A stretch of 64,000 nucleotides of DNA from Linnemannia elongata (Eukaryota; Mortierellomycota; Mortierellomycetes; Mortierellales; Mortierellaceae). The position numbers and the translations under genes are program-made. Below the pieces are notes generated by a model. That model was not told the DNA's origin, searched no databases, and saw only the letters and a program-made list of their open reading frames with translations. The stretch covers positions 930,001 through 994,000 of the forward strand of contig JAXBDG010000009.1 in assembly GCA_036320915.1 (NCBI GenBank). Direction: 5' to 3'. Within the stretch, counting starts at the first letter, position 1. The number at the start of each line of letters is the position of its first letter. Of this stretch, positions 51,523 to 63,200 are shown piece by piece.

Positions 51523-53794
51523 AACTGGATACAATGACGAAACTCACGCATTATGAACTACGGAAGCAGGAACAAACAAGTATGCGAAATGCGAGCAAGA
51601 ACGAAGCTCGGAACTTCACCATCTAAATAGCAAGTAGCCATGTATTTTTTGTACAAACAAAGTCGCCTAATCTCCATTGGAGATTGTTTCAAGTACTCAC
51701 CGACTATGCGCTGACGACACCCCGCAGCAATAGACTGTTGTCCGTGCGAGACTTGGAGCGTTGTGGAAGTAGCCATCCGGATGCGCTCAATTGGTTCTAT
51801 TCCGGAACTTTTCTTCTCCCCTCGACTCGTCCCGGCCACTTCCGTTATTTCGCTCCATCAGCTATACCAAACCTCCAACGCCACCAAATGAAAGTGGACA
51901 CGCCTGTGCCAAGTCTCTGTGCTTGCGTGTATGCATTTGATGAAAACGCCACATGCAAGACAAAAGGTCGCAGGAATGTGCCTTATGAACCTACATTATT
52001 CTGTTCTGCAATGTGGGAATTTTGACTTCAACTTCTTTCCTCCTGTGATCAATGGTTTCAGATTCACTGATCTCCTTCTTTCATAGCTGAGGAGAAAATC
52101 TCCGACTGGAAAACCGATGAGGGTCGGGTCAGAGAGTAAGAATGGAGCCAGGGACGTGAAGAACTTTTGAAAAAATTGTAACAAGGTGCTGGCTGCGGTA
52201 CTTGAGTATGGAGGCAGTTGGTAATGATCGGCGGCTGGTCTGAGGATGAATTAGTGGAAAGGAAACGGGAGATGCCCAAAAAGGTAAGCAAGTCCGAAGC
52301 GGGGTCGATCAAATGGTACGCCGCTCAGTCTTTGCAGGGCGAAGTCAAGCGAAGTAAAAAAAAATGATTCCATCGACGCTAAAGTATCGCGGAGGCACGT
52401 TTTGCCTTCTGCAAAAGCGCACGGAGGACGCAATGGCAAACGAATGAGATGACAGGAGGTTTAGTTTATTGTTATCGGGAGGAAAGGGAGAAGGTTGGTC
52501 GGAAAAAGGAAAGAAAGAGCCGGATAGTGTCAATTGGGTTGTTGAAGCTTGTTCGATCACGAAAAGAGGCTGTGAACATTTCGGAGGTGGAAGAGAGGGG
52601 AAGCTGCGCATCGACTGTCTGTGTGAATGTACCAGTACAATCAATGAACATCCACAACAAAACAAAGAAATGGGCAAAGCAACAAGAGTTGCGTTTATCA
52701 ATCATCCATTGGGGATGGACGGACAGAAGTGATTTCCGGATGGAGGGTGCGGTGTGTCAAGTGAAGTGAAGTGGAATAAGTGGTGATTTGACTGTTGTGG
52801 TGACAAATGAACGGAATGAATGAATGGTTACTTCTCGCACCCATTCATTCACTCACTCTTGCGAAACCGAGAAAGCGACAAGCAGTGAAAAAAAAAATGA
52901 GCGAGAGAACATATATAAGTAAGGAAGTGATTATCTCCTTGTCACTGGTCCGTGCCTATTCTCCTTCTCCCCCACTTTTCAGCTTTTCTTCATCTCGCCA
53001 TTTTTTCAGGACTTTGTTTTCGCAACCTTGTTCAATTTTTTTCTTTACCTTCATAATTCACCCTTTCCCTTCTGCCCGCATTCCTTCCATCTCTTGCCGC
53101 TTCATTACATCGCCGCTCTCTCACTCTTCCCCTCTCCCTTCATTCAGAACGTCCACACACGCACAACAATAATCAGTATCGTCGTCCATTTCGCTTGTGC
53201 CACACGCACTTTTCGTTCACAGACGCCGCAGCCACCAACGTTCTCTCATTTACAAGTTATTCTTCATTCCAATTCAGCTCCTTCTCCGCAACCTTTTTCT
53301 TCGCTTTTTCATTCTCCATCATTTCTCCTCCATCTTATCGTCACCTCTTTCCTTACACTCTTCTCACTTGAATCTTCATCCACCGAGACGTCAAATAACT
53401 TGTCCCCTGTTGTTCGGTATAGTGTGTTCAAATCTCTCAATCGCCAAAACGCCAATTGCCCTTTTGTGTTTCAATCCACCTAACTACCTGCTTGCTAGAC
53501 TACTACGAGTGGGACACATAGAAAAAAAAAATCGCCTTTTTTGTCTCCTGTTCCTGCTTTTTCTTAATTTCAGAAACCATTAGTCTTCCCTACCTTGCAG
53601 CCCCTATTTTTCCATTCCTTTTTTTGGTACGGTCTTATTCTTCAGTGCCGACTTCGCCGAGTGTTCCACAGCTTAATTTTTTTTCTTACTCCATTTTGGC
53701 TCATACTAATTCTTTTTCAGAGGCATATCGACCTTGACGACGACGATACGACCGTTGGAAGATTAGTCAGCGTGCCCATTCAACAACGAGTCTA
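51523..53794. other. Intergenic region, no supported gene
   Basis: About 2.3 kb. Both strands have open frames of 90-115 codons at 51558-52025, but they overlap each other and show no domain, so I did not accept either. From 52930 the + strand turns CT-rich and looks like the leader of the next gene; a TTTTTCAG/AGG acceptor-like site lies at about 53720. Confidence 0.55.
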
Positions 53795-54795
53795 ATGATC
53801 CTGGACGACCTCCCTACTCCATTCTCGATCCACAACAACAACGACCACAACACAGCCAGGACTCAACCATATTTGCAAGAAGGATCTCTAACCAACACAG
53901 CTCTTAGCCCTGCTAAAGCTACATCATCATCCAAAAACAACCTTTCTGAAGACGTTGCCGCGCCATTTAACACATCCTCAACATCGACTGCCCTCCCTAA
54001 TTCCCACCAGCAACAACCACAGCTACAGCAACAGCAAGAGTCAACACTCGGTAGTGGTGTTACAAACAAATCGGCACCCTTGGTACTCCCAATTGAACGA
54101 ACAAGCATTCTGACGTTAGAGTCGATTTTGACAACACCCTCGACACAGAGCAACTCACCCTCTGGATCCATAGTGATGACCATGGCTGGAGAGGCAACCA
54201 CGTTTTTCGATGACATGATGGAGGATATTTGTTCTTCATCTACATCCGTACCTACAACAAGCACCTCTGCTTCAGGAACAATATCAGCGTCCACAACACT
54301 ACACACATCAACCTCTGCCATGACAACCACAGCAGCTATACCCATCTCGTCTTCATCCGGGATCAAAGCCCTGCTTCAGCAACATCAGCAACAACAACAA
54401 CAACAAACCAGCGCAACAACAAATACCACCACGACTATCGCTGGTGGTTTCCTGACACCAAGTCCGACCCAATCACTTCCAGAACTATACCACGACTTTT
54501 TTAACCCGATCCGAGCAGGCACAGGAGGCGCTGAGCAGCGGTATGATGATTCTGACCAGTCAATGTCGGACGCCGAGATGGAGATGGAGATGGATTTGGA
54601 CATGATGGAGGATGCGCCGACTGTTCGAGCTCGGTTGGCTGAGATGCGACGGGCTCTAGAGACTGTTGTTTGGTAAGTCTTTTTTCTTTGGAAGTGTGAA
54701 GGTGTTGTGAGGTGGCGTCAAATAATTGTCGGATGATTGATTTGTGTACGACCAACAGTGGGATGATATTCAGGCCTCCGAGGGCGAAGCTTTGA
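53795..54795 (+). CDS. Ser/Thr-rich protein with acidic C-terminus, unknown
   Basis: I do not recognise this protein. Exon 1 is 53795-54672 and exon 2, 54759-54795, adds a short tail; phase is kept and the total is 304 residues. It is rich in Ser, Thr, Asn and Gln, with a Gln8 run, and carries a Met/Glu/Asp repeat (MSDAEMEMEMDLDMMEDAP) before a final helix-like RARLAEMRRALETVV. Short segments such as TFFDDMMEDIC, SLPELYHDFFNPI and the acidic stretch look like transactivation or degron motifs, so a regulatory protein is possible. The second exon could instead be read in a frame giving WDDIQASEGEALMND, which looks more coding but does not keep phase with the only good donor. Confidence 0.6.
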
Positions 54796-56025
54796 TGAAT
54801 GACTAAGTACAAAATGAAGAAGAAGATCTAAGCGAAGAAGGGCTAAAGAAGAACAAAGAGAGAAAGGGCTAGACTCTTCTTTGTCTTTTTCTTCTTTGTG
54901 TTTGGATGTGGAGGTGTGCATGTTTGCGTTCGAGCGAGTTTTGATTCCCCGCGTCTGGTTGTAATTTTTTTATTGTCCAGAGACGCGTTTTGTTGGATTT
55001 GTGGGTGAAGAAGAATCGTTCGCTTTCTTGCTGTTGTGTTGTGTTGTGTTGTGTTGTGTTATATTGCGCTTGTGTGTGCCCCACACAGACCAACGTCGGA
55101 CCAATTGGCTGACGAGGGCGCACAAATGGGCCAGAGGTCACGTTCATTTTACACTTTGTCTTGTTCCCCAACCTACCCGAGTTCTCCCTCGGGTAGCGAT
55201 GTGAAATTTGTCTGCACCCTCGGCACTTCCTCGAACACCCGAACAGCCACCAATTACTGCAAAACCAGTTCAGTCTGGTATACTTTTGACTCTGTCCCTG
55301 TCCCTTGACCTCTCAACCTTACCACTTGTCCTCGACCCCACTCTTCTTCCCAGCTCCACTTTGTCCTCTCTCTCTTTCTCTCCCTCTATCGTTTTATTTG
55401 TCATATTTGTCTTTCTGTCTCCACTCCTCCTTCTCCATCATCACCTTCTTTACTCCATTCATTCAAGAAAAAGAGGGTGCGGGCACTAGACATACACACC
55501 ACCTGACGTCTTCTATCCTTCTTTCTCTTACCCACCCATACAAAAAACAAGTCCAGTATCGCTAGTGTTCCTTTCTTACACTTCACACATCCTCCTTTCC
55601 CTTTCTTCTTCTTCTCTTCTTTCTTTCTCCCTTTTTCTTCTTTCCACTCCTCCAACTTCAACTCCGCCGGTCCCTTTCTTCTTTCTCCCTTACTCTCTCT
55701 CCTCTCTCTTTTTGCCTTTACTTTGACTTTGCAGCAATCATCCTTATTATTATTACTGACTGACTCGATTCGGCTTTTCCTCTTCCAGCATCCATACACA
55801 TACGCCACTCTCTGTAGTTGTACATATCTGACTTCATTTCTCACATTCATTTCTCTTGTATTCACTTCTCTTTCTCTCTCTTTTCTCTCTCTCTCTCTCT
55901 CTCTCTCTTCCTCTTGTACCTTCTTCTCTCCCTCGCCGTCCTCCGATCGAACTTCACTCAGCCGAGCACCACTGATTGCCGACATACCGTACAACCTCGA
56001 AAAGACAATCGACACCATCAACCTC
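54796..56025. other. CT-rich upstream region of the Ert1/AcuK-like gene
   Basis: About 1.2 kb. The final 700 bases are CT-rich with TC repeats near 55870-55910, typical of leaders in this window. The frame ahead of 56026 is open but contains no ATG that gives recognisable protein, so 56026 was kept as the start. Confidence 0.55.
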
Positions 56026-58363
56026 ATGAACCACCAACCAAACGGGTCCGCCATCGTCAACGGCACCGGACAACAGAACTTGCATACCCTCCAACACCAC
56101 CAACAACAACAACAACAACAACAGCAGCAGCAGCAATCACAGCATCACCTGCACCAGGGCCACGACAACAAACATCACACCCATCCCAACGGACACGCCC
56201 CTGACAACAGCAACAGTAATAACAACAATAACAACCTTAATAACACCAATGGCAATGGAAACAACAACAGCAACAACAACAACAACACTAATAACAATAA
56301 CCGATCCGATGACCAAGGAGCAGGGTCTCCACCCGATCAACAGAGCGCACCCCAGCGGCGGAAGAAGGCCAGCCGAGCGTAAGTACTCTTATTCTTTATT
56401 TTGTCGCACTTGTCCAACCACAACCACCACCGCCCACTTCCAGGACAACTGTTGTTTTTTTTCTTCTACTCTCTTCCCTCTTACTGCTGCTGGAATCCTC
56501 GGCTGCTCGCTTCTATTATTCCTTGCGTGTTGGATTGTGTTACAATACCCAACATCATCGATTTCCCCGCCGTCGCTCTTGACGCCATTTTCATCAGTCG
56601 CCCTGTCCCCCATCTCTCTCTTTCACTCACCTGCCGTCCTTCCAAACTTTGTTTGTCCACCTCAATGCCGTGTCTAACCTTCTTGTTCTCCTTTCTTTAT
56701 CAACGAATAGTTGTTTCCATTGTCAAAAGGCCCATTTGACCTGTGATGATTGTAAGTGGAGAAGGAGTGAGGCAGTACGCTGAACTGTATTTTTCGACAA
56801 AGTGCGCGGAAAAAAATAGATGTGACTCAAAATAATGGATACATCACCCATCAAACCCAACTGAAGAAAACTGGAACGAGTGAAAGAGGAGAAAGAGTTT
56901 CACGACTACAGTAAGGAAGGGGCGATTTTTTATCATTTTCCCACAACATTCTCACTACACGAACGGACAAAGGATCGATTCCTCAGTGACGAACAGGATA
57001 ATGGTCTCTTTTACAATTGGCAGGTCGAGAGAGTAGAAGAAAAACCGTGCGAAACAACAACGAAAAATGAGGGGGAGCGAAGTGGGATCAGACGCACACG
57101 AAGATCACAGGACAGGGGCCACCCAGCCGATCAATCAATTGCGGGAGGGAGATGAGGCTGAAGAGTGCGGGGGACACAAAGAATGAGGGTGGTAGGGAAG
57201 AAGTACACCCTGCGTGCATTGGGCGCGGCTCCCTGTGCTTTTCTCGGAGAGGCCCTTTTAGGGAGAGCAGGGCCTGATCGTATTTACCCTCGCACCAACG
57301 ACTGTGAAGCCCGTCTGTGGGTTTTTAATCTCATCTCTTTTTGTGCCCACTTCTCCACACAACAACATAACAGCATCACACCAAGACACATGTCTAGGGC
57401 CTCACAACAGAAAAACAACAAGGACAAAACAACACAACAACAATACACAGTGACACCAGCAACAACCACTACGTACCGCTTGCAGCGACATCACAGGGAG
57501 ATTCAGAACACAACAGCAATGTCTCGACTTCCCTTTCCCTACTGTTTACCCACTGTGAGCGATTATTAAAACGTAATGGCTCACCTTCGCTCATCGTTCT
57601 TGATACTTAGCTCGTCCCTGTCAACGGTGTGTGAAGAGAGATCTGGCGTCAACCTGTGCTGACGGCGTGAGGAAAAAGGCAAAGTATCTTCAGGATGCAT
57701 ACGACTCACAACAAGTGGCTGCAGAGCAAGCGGCGCAAGGAGGAAACATGAACGCCGTGGGCATGGACCAGAAATCCCTGCTTTCTGATCAGGATCAGCA
57801 ACGGCAGGGTCCAGGTGGCATGGAAGGTAAAATTTTCGCACGTTCAAAATTAACATGGGCGAAGTGCAATTTGAGCTTGCGCACTTTTGTTTTTCCAAGT
57901 CAAGTGCGCATTCATTAAAATGATCTTGATTCTCTTATCCTTTCTTTTCATAGAATCGCCATTGACAGATGCGAATGCATTGTTCAACTTTCCAATGAAC
58001 TCCGACTATGGTTTTGGATCAGAGGCTGTCAACTTGGAATACTCGATCATATCAACTATGCTGTCGTCACCCACAGCGGAGCTCAACTCAATGTCAGATC
58101 TGTCCATGGTCGAGAACTGGCAGCGTCAAGGGTCTCTGGAAGCGATGGCAAACTTGGCCAACAGCAACCAGTTACAAAAGGCGCTCGCTGCTCAAGGAGC
58201 TGCCGCTGCAGCCGCAGCGGCGTCTGTTGGACCAGGGCCTGGATCAGGCGCCTCTGGGTCGAACGGAGGGTTGACCAACGCTGGGGCGACAAATCATGCG
58301 AACGGTGCCAGTGCCAACAACAATAGCCATAATAACAGTAACAACAACGTCAATAACGCTGCG

Positions 58364-58400
<37 letters not shown>

Positions 58401-59319
58401 GCAACAACAGTTCAGCAACCAACAATGCCACTATGGGACTTTTGGGCCCTGGCGCACCAACAGCGAACAACTCCACAGCACCCACTGGATTCCACCCCCC
58501 AGGAGTCGCTAGGGTCAGCAAACGCAAGTTTCCGAGCAACACGCCAGAGAATGTCTACGCCAACACCAAACAACCGTTCAATTATACCGACGGCTTCCAC
58601 TATCTCTTGCGATACGTCCGTGAACGGTAAGCAGCATTTTAGCAATTGCTACGTGCAATACGATTGTGTCATATGTAGTGTTGCTGTAACTAACTCATAT
58701 CTATATATCATATTGATTCTTCTAGAATGGACAAAGAAGAGATGATGCGTATTTGCAGGGCCATGGCCATGTTCCGACCCTCATTTATTGCCCTGATCAT
58801 GAACTTGACGCCGGAGGACCTGATCTTTATGGAAAAATGTTTTCAGCGCACTATCCTTGTAAGTTTATCGCCAACTGTCTGTTTCAATTGCAGCTGTCAC
58901 GTATGACGTTACATGATGCTGTGCAGATCCTGACAGACCCATACTGTTTTGTTTGTGACATTTAGGAGTTTGAAAAGTTGATCAGCTTCTCAGGAACACC
59001 AACTGTGGTATGGCGTCGGACAGGAGAGATCGCTTTAGTGGGCAAGGAGTTTTCGTTATTAACACAATGGGGACGAGATCAGCTTGTGGGCAAGAAGACA
59101 TATATCTACGAGCTGATGGACAACCAGTCGGCTGTCGAATACTGGGAAAAGTTTTCGACTCATGCGTTTGAGAACACGGAACAGACGGTGATGACGACGT
59201 GTATCTTGCTCAGTCCGACCAACCGTGTTGTGCCCTGTACGTTTTGCTTTACGATCAAAAGAGATATTTTTGACATTCCTCTTGCCATTGTCGGCAACTT
59301 TTTACCTATCCTCTCATAA
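56026..59319 (+). CDS. ERT1: Ert1/AcuK-like zinc-cluster transcription factor (gluconeogenesis regulator)
   Basis: Zn2Cys6 regulator; the family activates gluconeogenic and ethanol/acetate-use genes when glucose is absent. Exons: 56026-56378, 56711-56751, 57611-57826, 57954-58626, 58726-58858 and 58966-59319, in phase, 589 residues. The zinc cluster begins at residue 118 and is split over exons 2 and 3: [20 protein letters not shown] then a final Cys, spacing C-x2-C-x6-C-x5-C-x2-C-x8-C, followed by VRKKAKYL. Gln, His, Asn and Ala-rich tracts fill residues 25-115 and 275-390. A PAS-like domain closes the protein: [41 protein letters not shown], and a terminal [20 protein letters not shown]. 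Intron 2 is long (859 bases). Both zinc cluster and PAS end match the family well. Confidence 0.9.
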
Positions 59320-59397
59320 CACTTCTTCTCCATCCTTAACGTCCTGATTTGAGCATTTTCTTCTTCTCGCATATTATTGCATCTACACTCGCATCAT

Positions 59398-59420
59398 CCC
59401 CCCCCCCCCCCCCCCCCCCC
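59398..59420 (+). repeat. Homopolymer C23
   Basis: Run of 23 C about 80 bases past the Ert1/AcuK-like stop codon; a second run of 16 C follows at 59575-59590. Confidence 0.9.
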
Positions 59421-59542
59421 AACCGCTCTTGTTCGTTCAGTCTCATACATCCTTCGTGTTTTTACTTGCATCCAGCAACAATTATGAACTTCCACCCCAT
59501 TTTTTTTTTGTGAGGGAGGAAGCATCTCTTTTGTTGTCCAAC

Positions 59543-59548
59543 AATAAA
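59543..59548 (+). terminator. AATAAA polyadenylation signal, Ert1/AcuK-like gene
   Basis: AATAAA 224 bases beyond the stop codon of the zinc-cluster gene. Confidence 0.35.
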
Positions 59549-60246
59549 AAGCAATTGTATCATAGTACTTAGCTCCCCCCCCCCCCCCCCTTTGATGTAT
59601 CCGTGTCTCTGCAATTTCTTTGTTTTTGTGGGTCAGAAAGCTTATTTGGTTGGGGGAGGAGGACGAGATAGCTAATTGGAAAAAAAATTGCCGCTGGGAG
59701 GAAAAAAATCAGAGGAGCCTGTGGGTATTTTTTTTTTTTTTTTTTGAAGAGAGCGAGTAAAAGGCTCCAGCGTCGCGGGACTGTTCTGCTATTCGTTCGT
59801 TCACTGAAAGTTGCTAGAGTCGTTTTGGGGACGGAACTTTCTTTCTTTTGAGTACTCGTTTATGAAAAAGAAGCTTTAAGTGGAAGCGAAAGCGGGAATG
59901 GTGAACGCGCGGGGAATTTTCGGAACAAAAAAAAAAAAAAAAAAAAAAAAGTGGACAGCAAATATTTAGATTCAAATAACGTTCATTTGGTTGTTGTGCG
60001 TCGAAATGGCCTTATTGGTTTTATTAACTTGGTCCAGTTGAGCGCTGGGATCAGGCCATTGCGAAGCGGCGGGAAGGTTTGGAGATAGGCAAGTGAAAAA
60101 AAAGATGGAAGAGATGAGTAAAGGAGAGATGTTAGGCGTGAGAGAGCGAAAAAAAAGAAGTGCTGGGAGGATGGAAAGGCTGTATGTGTGTTATTGTAAG
60201 GATGGATGTTAAAAAAACAATAAAAAAGGTGCACCCTTGTAATTTT

Positions 60247-63200
60247 TCAGAGTTCGTTGTGGTCGGGAATGGAAGTGGTCGCATCGAATTCATCTTGGAG
60301 GTCTAGATCTGCCATATGATGGCCTTGCTGTAACAGTTCAATTGGACTCTCGTTCTTGCTGTTGATGTTCCTGCCAGTCTCTTCATCAACCTGGAAACAA
60401 GTCCTTTGACCGCTGCCATCAGCGTCCAACCTCGCACCACTATCATCCGCCGTGTTCTCACCGCAATCATCCTTCTCCGCCGACGAAAAGGCCGCAGTAT
60501 GGGGGGAAGGTGTAGGGGTAGACGCAGAAGGCGCTACCACAATCTTGGAGGACGTAAAGCCAAGTGTAGAAGCTGGAGACTGCAATATGGGAGGCTCGCC
60601 ATGATGGAAGTTATAGATCTCTTCAAAGGGGTTCGGGGGCGTCGAGAAGAGTGGGGAAGCTGGTTGAGGTGCCAAGGCGGATGCTCGAGCGTGGTACAAG
60701 AACCAGACCAGGAAGACGATGGATCCTGAAATGACGGCGATGATAATCTTGTATTGCCTGAATAGCCGGATCGAGCGTTGTTCTAGCTCAATCTCGTACT
60801 TCAAGCGGTTCAACTATCATTTTTTGAGATTTAAGAAAAAGAAACCGTGTCAGAATACCTGTTTTTCGAGTGTAGGTAAGCTGCGTTAAATAAGGGAAGT
60901 CAATGACGTTAGAATGAAGTGGCTTACGTTCTGGCGAGCGGCACCCATAATACGAGTACAGATTACAATCCGCTCGTTGACATCCCGCAGCTTGGCTTCA
61001 ACAGTCTCTGCCAGCGTCTTTCCCGTCGAGGGTGAGGGTTGAAGCGACAGCTGGATCTCCTGGCTATCAATCGCCGTAATCATAGTCGTCATCATTTTCT
61101 ATCAAGCGTTTGGCAAGAGCGTTTTTTTGGTGGCGTTATTTTACATGCGTGCTACAAGAGCGTAATCCCCTGCCATTTGTTGCAAATGTACTAGGATCCT
61201 CTAATTTCTTACCTTGGCGCGTTCATCGATGCGATCAAGTTGTGAGAGACAGCTGTCAATCTCATTCATCGTGCCCTGGATATCCTCGCGCATCGACCGA
61301 AGCTTGGCCTCTTGCTGTTGTAACCGAATATCAATCATATCAAACAACAAGTCCGCATCCCTATAGTAGCGTCAGCACAAAACATAGAAGAATGAAGTTT
61401 TATACGTTAGCTAGTGTCCACGAACGATTTCGAGCACATTTACTAGCAAACAAAAAAAAAAAAGGGAGCCATGGGACTTACTCGGTACTGTCTTCGGAAC
61501 GGTCACGTAACGTTCCTGTCGACATGTTGAGGAAGGAGTTGAAGTGGTGGCGGCCTGAATCCTTTGGCTTTGTTTCCGCAAATGCATCACGCTCTGCTTC
61601 TAGTGCACGACAAAAGGCAATGACAAACGTCGTTAAACTACTGAATGATACACGCGCCTGACTTTTTTCAATTGAGCAGGGAGACAAAAAGAATGATTGT
61701 TTACCTTCGCGGCCCATGAGACTGATGGCGATGCGATTAATGAATTCGTATTTGAGCTTGGTCGAAGGGGACTCCAAAGACATGATGTTCGTCCTGTCGC
61801 CGTTGTAGAGTGTAAAGATCGCCGTGTCGCCTATTTGAATATTCCCCATCGAAAGCAATGTTGTATCAGTCATTGTGGCATGTCAAGAAAGCATCATGAG
61901 ATATGTTTTCGATTCGACAAAGAATAAAGTCAAAAAGAAAAAAACATACGGTTATCGTTGACGACTCTGACGTCGGCCGCGGTATCAAAGCGCTCATACT
62001 CAAGACCTCTCAGAATCTCGGCCAAATACAATTCCAATCCATAAATCGCCTGCTCTAACTCCTCGCGGAACTTGCGCTCCGACTCCTTGAACCGATTCTC
62101 TTCCTCTTCCTCCTGTCGTCGTCGTTCCTCCTTGATACTCGACCATGATCGCTTCCTGTTCCGCGACATAGGTGGTCGAGCCATAACGGTCGTAGTCATT
62201 GGAGACTGGAAGGACACTATTCCTGCGGCTGCTGCATAAGGGTTCATCTCCACCAGGGGGTCTGACTTGAGAATCCGATCGGTCCCGGTTGCTGATCCTC
62301 CGAGGAAGGTCCGAACAAGGGTATTGTTTTTGCTGTTCTCGGGGTTGAACCGTTGGTTCACATAGCTCGAGTTTCCTCCACCGCGCGAAGAGCGCGAAGA
62401 ACGCGATGATCGTCCTGTGAATATTGTCGAGTTGCTAATGGAGCTGTCGCTCAAGACTTCAGCGGGCATAGGTGTACTGGGAGCCGAGGAGAAAGAAGGG
62501 TTATAATAGTCCCAAGCGACGGCAGATTTCAGGATATCGTCACCAGAACTCCGTCGTTTATCAGTAGAACCGCCACCACCTAAGAACCGACCGCTGTCGC
62601 CCTGGCTCAATCCACCGCCTTCCTTCAGAAAACTCGACAACGTCGCCATTGACCGATCTGGAGTAGACGAGCCATAGAGCTCATCCATGTCCTGACTCTT
62701 GGTCCGTGTAAGCTTGGCCGACAGAGGTAGAGAATTCTGATGCTGCAACTGATGCTGTTGTTGTTGTTGGTGCAGGAGCTGGGGTTGAGACTGAGACCGA
62801 GTAGTGTTTCGCTTGCGCTCATCCCGTTCTTCCCGAATGGCTTTGGCTTTCCGTTCCAGCGATCGATACGTCACATCCGCCTTCCGGAAATACTGCGAAC
62901 AGGACTCCTCCAGAGCATTAGGTAGTCGCTTGTATTCGAGTTGGTCTCCAACCACCCGGAAGACGTAATGGCCTCTGAATCTGGAGCTCTGGTACGACTT
63001 GAAGAGGAATGATTTTGTGCAAAAGATGGCTGCTGGATCTGCTTTTGATCGGACGAGGGGCTGTTCATTGTGTTGTTGTTTTTGTTGTTGCTGTTCTTGA
63101 AGTTGAAGCTGTAAGAGAGGGGTCATCATTTGTGGGTTGTAGTAACTCGAGTTTTGAGAGTTGTTGTGGGTCGTTGTGGGTCCTGAGGTTGCAGATCCGG

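Larger units (their letters stand above)
59320..60246. other. Gap between two converging genes, with C23 and C16 runs
   Basis: About 0.9 kb. Contains AATAAA at 59543-59548, C23 at 59398-59420, C16 at 59575-59590, T18 near 59728 and an A23 run near 59926-59950. The A/T and C runs would make this stretch hard to sequence. No gene seen. Confidence 0.6.

Noticed and set aside
51558..52025. Overlapping frames of 93 and 113 residues on opposite strands
   Set aside because: They overlap each other, lack domains and splice structure, and lie just past the CaaX gene, most likely in its 3' region.
54759..54810. Alternative last-exon frame reading WDDIQASEGEALMND in the orphan gene
   Set aside because: Looks protein-like, but the only good donor (GTAAGT at 54673) leads to a different phase.
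60840..60895. Possible 22-base exon (CGCAG/CTTACC to AACAG/GTATT) in the membrane-protein gene
   Set aside because: Including it breaks the reading phase; joining 60928 directly to 60813 keeps phase and gives continuous sequence.
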